Positions 7,267 through 9,856 of a DNA stretch of 9,856 nt are shown one piece after another. Where the stretch lies: positions 1 through 9,856 of the forward strand of contig JAISNF010000153.1 in NCBI GenBank assembly GCA_031276415.1. The letters are read 5' to 3'. Within the stretch, counting starts at the first letter, position 1; each line of letters opens with the position of its first letter. The translations under genes and the position numbers were made by a program. The stretch is from Planctomycetaceae bacterium (GTDB lineage Bacteria; Planctomycetota; Planctomycetia; Pirellulales; Thermoguttaceae). The notes under the pieces were generated by a model, which was given only the letters and a program-made list of their open reading frames with translations, made no database searches and was not told the origin of the DNA.

Positions 7267-7272
7267 CTCCTT
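7267..7272 (-). promoter_or_regulatory. Strong Shine-Dalgarno for the arginase-like gene
   Basis: AAGGAG on the minus strand lies six bases upstream of the GTG at 7260. It is the clearest ribosome binding site in the window and argues for this GTG over the TTG at 7281, which would place the site inside the gene. Confidence 0.8.
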
Positions 7273-7294
7273 TAATCGCAAATACTTATTTTTT

Positions 7295-8206
7295 CTATTC
7301 CAATATTTTTACTGCAAGTAATTCATAAACAATATCAGTACAAAAATTACTGAATTGATGTTCGAGAATTTGTTGAAACCGTTTGTTAGCAACTTCAGTA
7401 GAAAAAACAGCAAACGGCGCATAATTATTGTAATGGTGTTGCGAAATGATATGCCGGAGTAACAAAGGCGACCCCCAAGCCCGTTCACCTTCGGTATTGA
7501 CAAATATGGTTGAATAAAAAACGGAAACAGGACTAATCCGGCGAGCAGAACACCAACCAACAATTTTGTCATTTTTGAGCAAAAATTGACTTATCTTGGA
7601 ATCATAACCCGTTATAAATGGAATCATTGTTTTAGGATGTTGCGGAAGTTGATCATCGGATACCATTCCAACCGCCGAAAAAGGAACCAAACGAAAAGAA
7701 CCAAGTTCTTCCGGTGTTAGCGGTGTACATTTTTTGGGATCAAAAAGAAGAGTGTTTAATTTATAATTAATTTTGTACTGTTTTGGATTTTCGAAACCGG
7801 AAGCGGCTAAAAGTTTTCGTAAACAAGAGTTATTCTCATTATTTTCACAATTCTCGTTTCCTTTTTGGGATTCAAAAAGAGAAACAACAACGGAACGGCT
7901 TTTACGTTGGGAAGCCTGTTTCAAAAGACGATCAAGAAGTTGTTCCAAAACCGGCATTCCCTCCGGCAAAAGAAGTTGCGCATTGAATGCGTTCAATACC
8001 TCTTGATCGGAATCTTTTTGACGTAACGTAAAAGTAATACCGATTGGTTGATTATTTTGAGAATCAACAATCCCAACACCATTAAAATATTCCGGTATAT
8101 TAATGGCACCATTAAACAATCTTTTCCGAAACTCCAGAGGACAAATCGGAAGAAAATCACGGACATTGGAGCAATCAATTGTCTGAAATACCGGAATTAA
8201 CGTCAT
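7295..8206 (-). CDS. Two-lobed GNAT-like acyltransferase of a RiPP operon
   Basis: This 303-residue protein resembles two GNAT folds in a row. The N-terminal lobe (about 40-150) has PIGITFTLRQ, a following helix and an AASGFENPKQYKINYKL ending, but no acyl-CoA loop. The C-terminal lobe (about 170-303) has KIVGWCSARR, the strand VFYSTIFVN, and then R242-A-W-G245-S-P247, close to the R/Q-x-x-G-x-G/A pyrophosphate-binding loop, followed by a helix and a VANKRFQQILEHQF segment. An Asn/Glu-rich insert (GNENCENNENNSC, 116-128) separates parts of the first lobe. GNAT maturases of the selidamide type attach fatty acyl groups to ornithine or lysine in RiPPs. Sitting directly upstream of an arginase-like gene, this one may acylate the ornithine made there; that is inference. 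AGGG lies 10 bases before the ATG. No close family is recognised. Confidence 0.6.
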   Translation of the reverse strand: MTLIPVFQTIDCSNVRDFLPICPLEFRKRLFNGAINIPEYFNGVGIVDSQNNQPIGITFTLRQKDSDQEVLNAFNAQLLLPEGMPVLEQLLDRLLKQASQRKSRSVVVSLFESQKGNENCENNENNSCLRKLLAASGFENPKQYKINYKLNTLLFDPKKCTPLTPEELGSFRLVPFSAVGMVSDDQLPQHPKTMIPFITGYDSKISQFLLKNDKIVGWCSARRISPVSVFYSTIFVNTEGERAWGSPLLLRHIISQHHYNNYAPFAVFSTEVANKRFQQILEHQFSNFCTDIVYELLAVKILE

Positions 8207-8251
8207 AAAATCAAAACCCTGCCCGTAAGATAATAATGTAACTGTTTCAAT

Positions 8252-9805
8252 TTAGTCTTTCGAATAATTAAAACGGTGTTGTGCGAAAAATTCCGGCGAT
8301 TCGTCGAGAAAACCATCCTGAAAAAGGAGATTTAACATTTCGAAAACATCTTCCAACGAAATATTAGTATCCTGTTGACAAATCTGTTCGGCAATTTGAT
8401 AAGCACTCAGATTGCCCGCCTGAACCAATTTCAAAATGAAAGGATTCAATTTATTTTTAAACGCATAAACACCGGAACGGATTTTCAACAATAAACGTTC
8501 CGAATCGGCGGATAATTCCGCCGCAATATCAGGACGAAAAGCAACAAGATTTCTTGGCAATAACCGAACAGAAATAACGTTTTCCGTCCAATCCCGAACA
8601 ATTTTTTCAATATCCGCAACAGTATTAAACGAACCGGATGCAAGATGCCATTCTCCCAGCGGATATTTTTCATTGGCACCACAAGGAGTAAGAATATCAA
8701 TTGTTTTTCGTACCATATTGAGCCGAAAACCGCTAATACAACAAATAGATGCCGGTTCGGTCGGAAAAGCAGTGCCGGTCAATTTTTCTTTTTTCTGAAA
8801 CAATTCTTTATGTTCTCTTGCACGACCGGCATGACTAATTCCGCTTGACGCTTCAAAATTTTGTGTGAGTAATTCGGTGTAGAGTAATTCTTCCGGTGTA
8901 AAAGCGGCGTGAACTTCATCAAGAATTTTTTCGCTAAGAATAGAAAAACGGTTAATTTTTGTTCCTCGTTCCCGTGAATGTTTGAGAAGTCGCCGTGTTC
9001 GTTCTACATCACGTAACGCCACAGCGGTTGTTGTTTGTGGAAACGTACCCAAAATATCGGCAAAATCATCGCAAAATAATTCGTAATCGGGATTATCGAA
9101 AGGTTCTGTTCCATAATAACAAGTTCCGGTTCCTGCGGATTTGCCGAGAAAATCGTTAAAAAATTCAAGAGTATCACGCCACAATTTTATGTTGTCCCGT
9201 GTGTATAAAAAATCTTCACCTTTTTTTTTCGCATTAACTCCACAAAACCAACAGCCAACCGAACAACCGTCACTTAATTCAAAAATAAGCGGCGCATGAA
9301 TCATTGACCGCGCCTGTCCAAAACCGACCTCCGTGAATAATCGTTCCATTTGACGGCGTCGCCAAATTTTGAGCCGTTCATTTTGGGGAACACAACGGAT
9401 TTGTTGAAGTTCAGCCCGATGGTTGATTTTCTCCTGTATAAAACAACGATGACGTAAAACATCATCCGTTTCTGCCATCCAATATGAGCCTTCTATATTG
9501 CGTATTAAATCGGAATCCCAGATAATTCTGATTTTGTTACTACTAATATCCAACCCAAGTTCATCAATAACTTTTTGCGCATAATTAGAATCTAACTTGC
9601 ATTGATTTCGAATTTCAATTTTTCCGGTATAAACTTCCAGAAACCGTTTAATCTCGGCTACAGAACGAATATATTCCGCATCGTATTCAGGACTATTAGG
9701 AAAAACATCTAATATCCGAAAAAATTTACCGGAATGACGTTCAAGAAAATTATTAAATAGTCTTTCTTGTTCATTAAAACTTGAGAAAAAAGAATCAAAA
9801 AGCAT
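8252..9805 (-). CDS. Radical SAM peptide epimerase, PoyD/OspD type
   Basis: This 517-residue enzyme matches the radical SAM RiPP amino-acid epimerases (PoyD, OspD and relatives), which convert L-residues of a precursor peptide to D-residues by removing and re-adding the alpha hydrogen. The core motif is ELSDGCSVGCWFCGV, with Cys181, Cys185 and Cys188 in CX3CX2C spacing. CYYGTEPFDNPDY (229-241) is the usual following segment. Later, SICCISGFRLNMV and ILTPCGANEKYPLGEW (353-386) form another family-specific block; Cys375 is a candidate for the hydrogen-donating thiol known in PoyD. The N-terminal 165 residues fit the family's leader region. The C-terminus (465-505: SAYQIAEQI, then EDVFEMLNLLFQDGFLD) resembles a small winged helix and might bind the precursor. 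The ATG at 9805 has an in-frame TGA 33 bases upstream and no Shine-Dalgarno. It is the first complete gene of the operon, 45 bases before the GNAT-like gene. Confidence 0.9.
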   Translation of the reverse strand: MLFDSFFSSFNEQERLFNNFLERHSGKFFRILDVFPNSPEYDAEYIRSVAEIKRFLEVYTGKIEIRNQCKLDSNYAQKVIDELGLDISSNKIRIIWDSDLIRNIEGSYWMAETDDVLRHRCFIQEKINHRAELQQIRCVPQNERLKIWRRRQMERLFTEVGFGQARSMIHAPLIFELSDGCSVGCWFCGVNAKKKGEDFLYTRDNIKLWRDTLEFFNDFLGKSAGTGTCYYGTEPFDNPDYELFCDDFADILGTFPQTTTAVALRDVERTRRLLKHSRERGTKINRFSILSEKILDEVHAAFTPEELLYTELLTQNFEASSGISHAGRAREHKELFQKKEKLTGTAFPTEPASICCISGFRLNMVRKTIDILTPCGANEKYPLGEWHLASGSFNTVADIEKIVRDWTENVISVRLLPRNLVAFRPDIAAELSADSERLLLKIRSGVYAFKNKLNPFILKLVQAGNLSAYQIAEQICQQDTNISLEDVFEMLNLLFQDGFLDESPEFFAQHRFNYSKD

Positions 9806-9856
9806 TTTAAAAGTGTCTGTCTATTTTGTAATTGTTCAAGTAACGTAAAATGATGT

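Noticed and set aside
7261..7281. TTG at 7281 as the start of the arginase-like gene
   Set aside because: The strong AAGGAG lies inside this extension and fits the GTG at 7260 at ideal spacing.
9836..9856. Minus-strand fragment TSFYVT followed by TGA as the core of the precursor peptide
   Set aside because: Only six codons are visible, and two other frames remain equally possible, so it is not listed as a gene.

Overview
The window looks like a piece of chromosome from an AT-rich Gram-negative-type bacterium. A TolC-family outer-membrane lipoprotein implies an outer membrane. Few genes have a clear Shine-Dalgarno sequence. Short CTCTGTG-type intergenic repeats and a helix-turn-helix/PTS-EIIA fusion regulator are both present. 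Together these would suit a planctomycete-like lineage, but no marker here fixes the taxonomy, so treat that as a weak inference.

Left part (1-2117, minus strand): a predicted PolB-type 3'-5' exonuclease (54-890) is followed by about 430 bases with no credible gene. That stretch holds a CTCTGTG repeat cluster (1175-1229) and a strong hairpin with a T-run (1268-1304). Next come tRNA-Val(UAC) (1321-1394) and, six bases upstream of it on the same strand, a DNA-binding/EIIA-like regulator (1401-2117). Centre (2118-4474): an intergenic region rich in short tandem repeats and one perfect 17-bp palindrome precedes a plus-strand TolC-family lipoprotein, which ends at a weak hairpin terminator.

Right part (4475-9805, all minus strand): a compact operon of four genes reads as the maturation section of a ribosomally made, post-translationally modified peptide (RiPP) pathway. 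In transcription order they are a PoyD/OspD-type radical SAM peptide epimerase (L- to D-residues), a two-lobed GNAT-like acyltransferase, a UPF0489-family protein related to peptide arginases (Arg to Orn), and a cobalamin-type radical SAM enzyme of the 'RiPP maturation radical SAM protein 1' class. The last two overlap by four bases (ATGA). The gene set suggests a peptide carrying D-residues and ornithine, possibly N-acylated on ornithine, plus one further radical modification. This recalls landornamide (epimerase plus arginase) and the selidamides (arginase plus GNAT), combined in one operon with an extra radical SAM enzyme. No precursor peptide, protease or dedicated exporter is visible. The operon continues past the right edge, which is where the precursor most likely lies.
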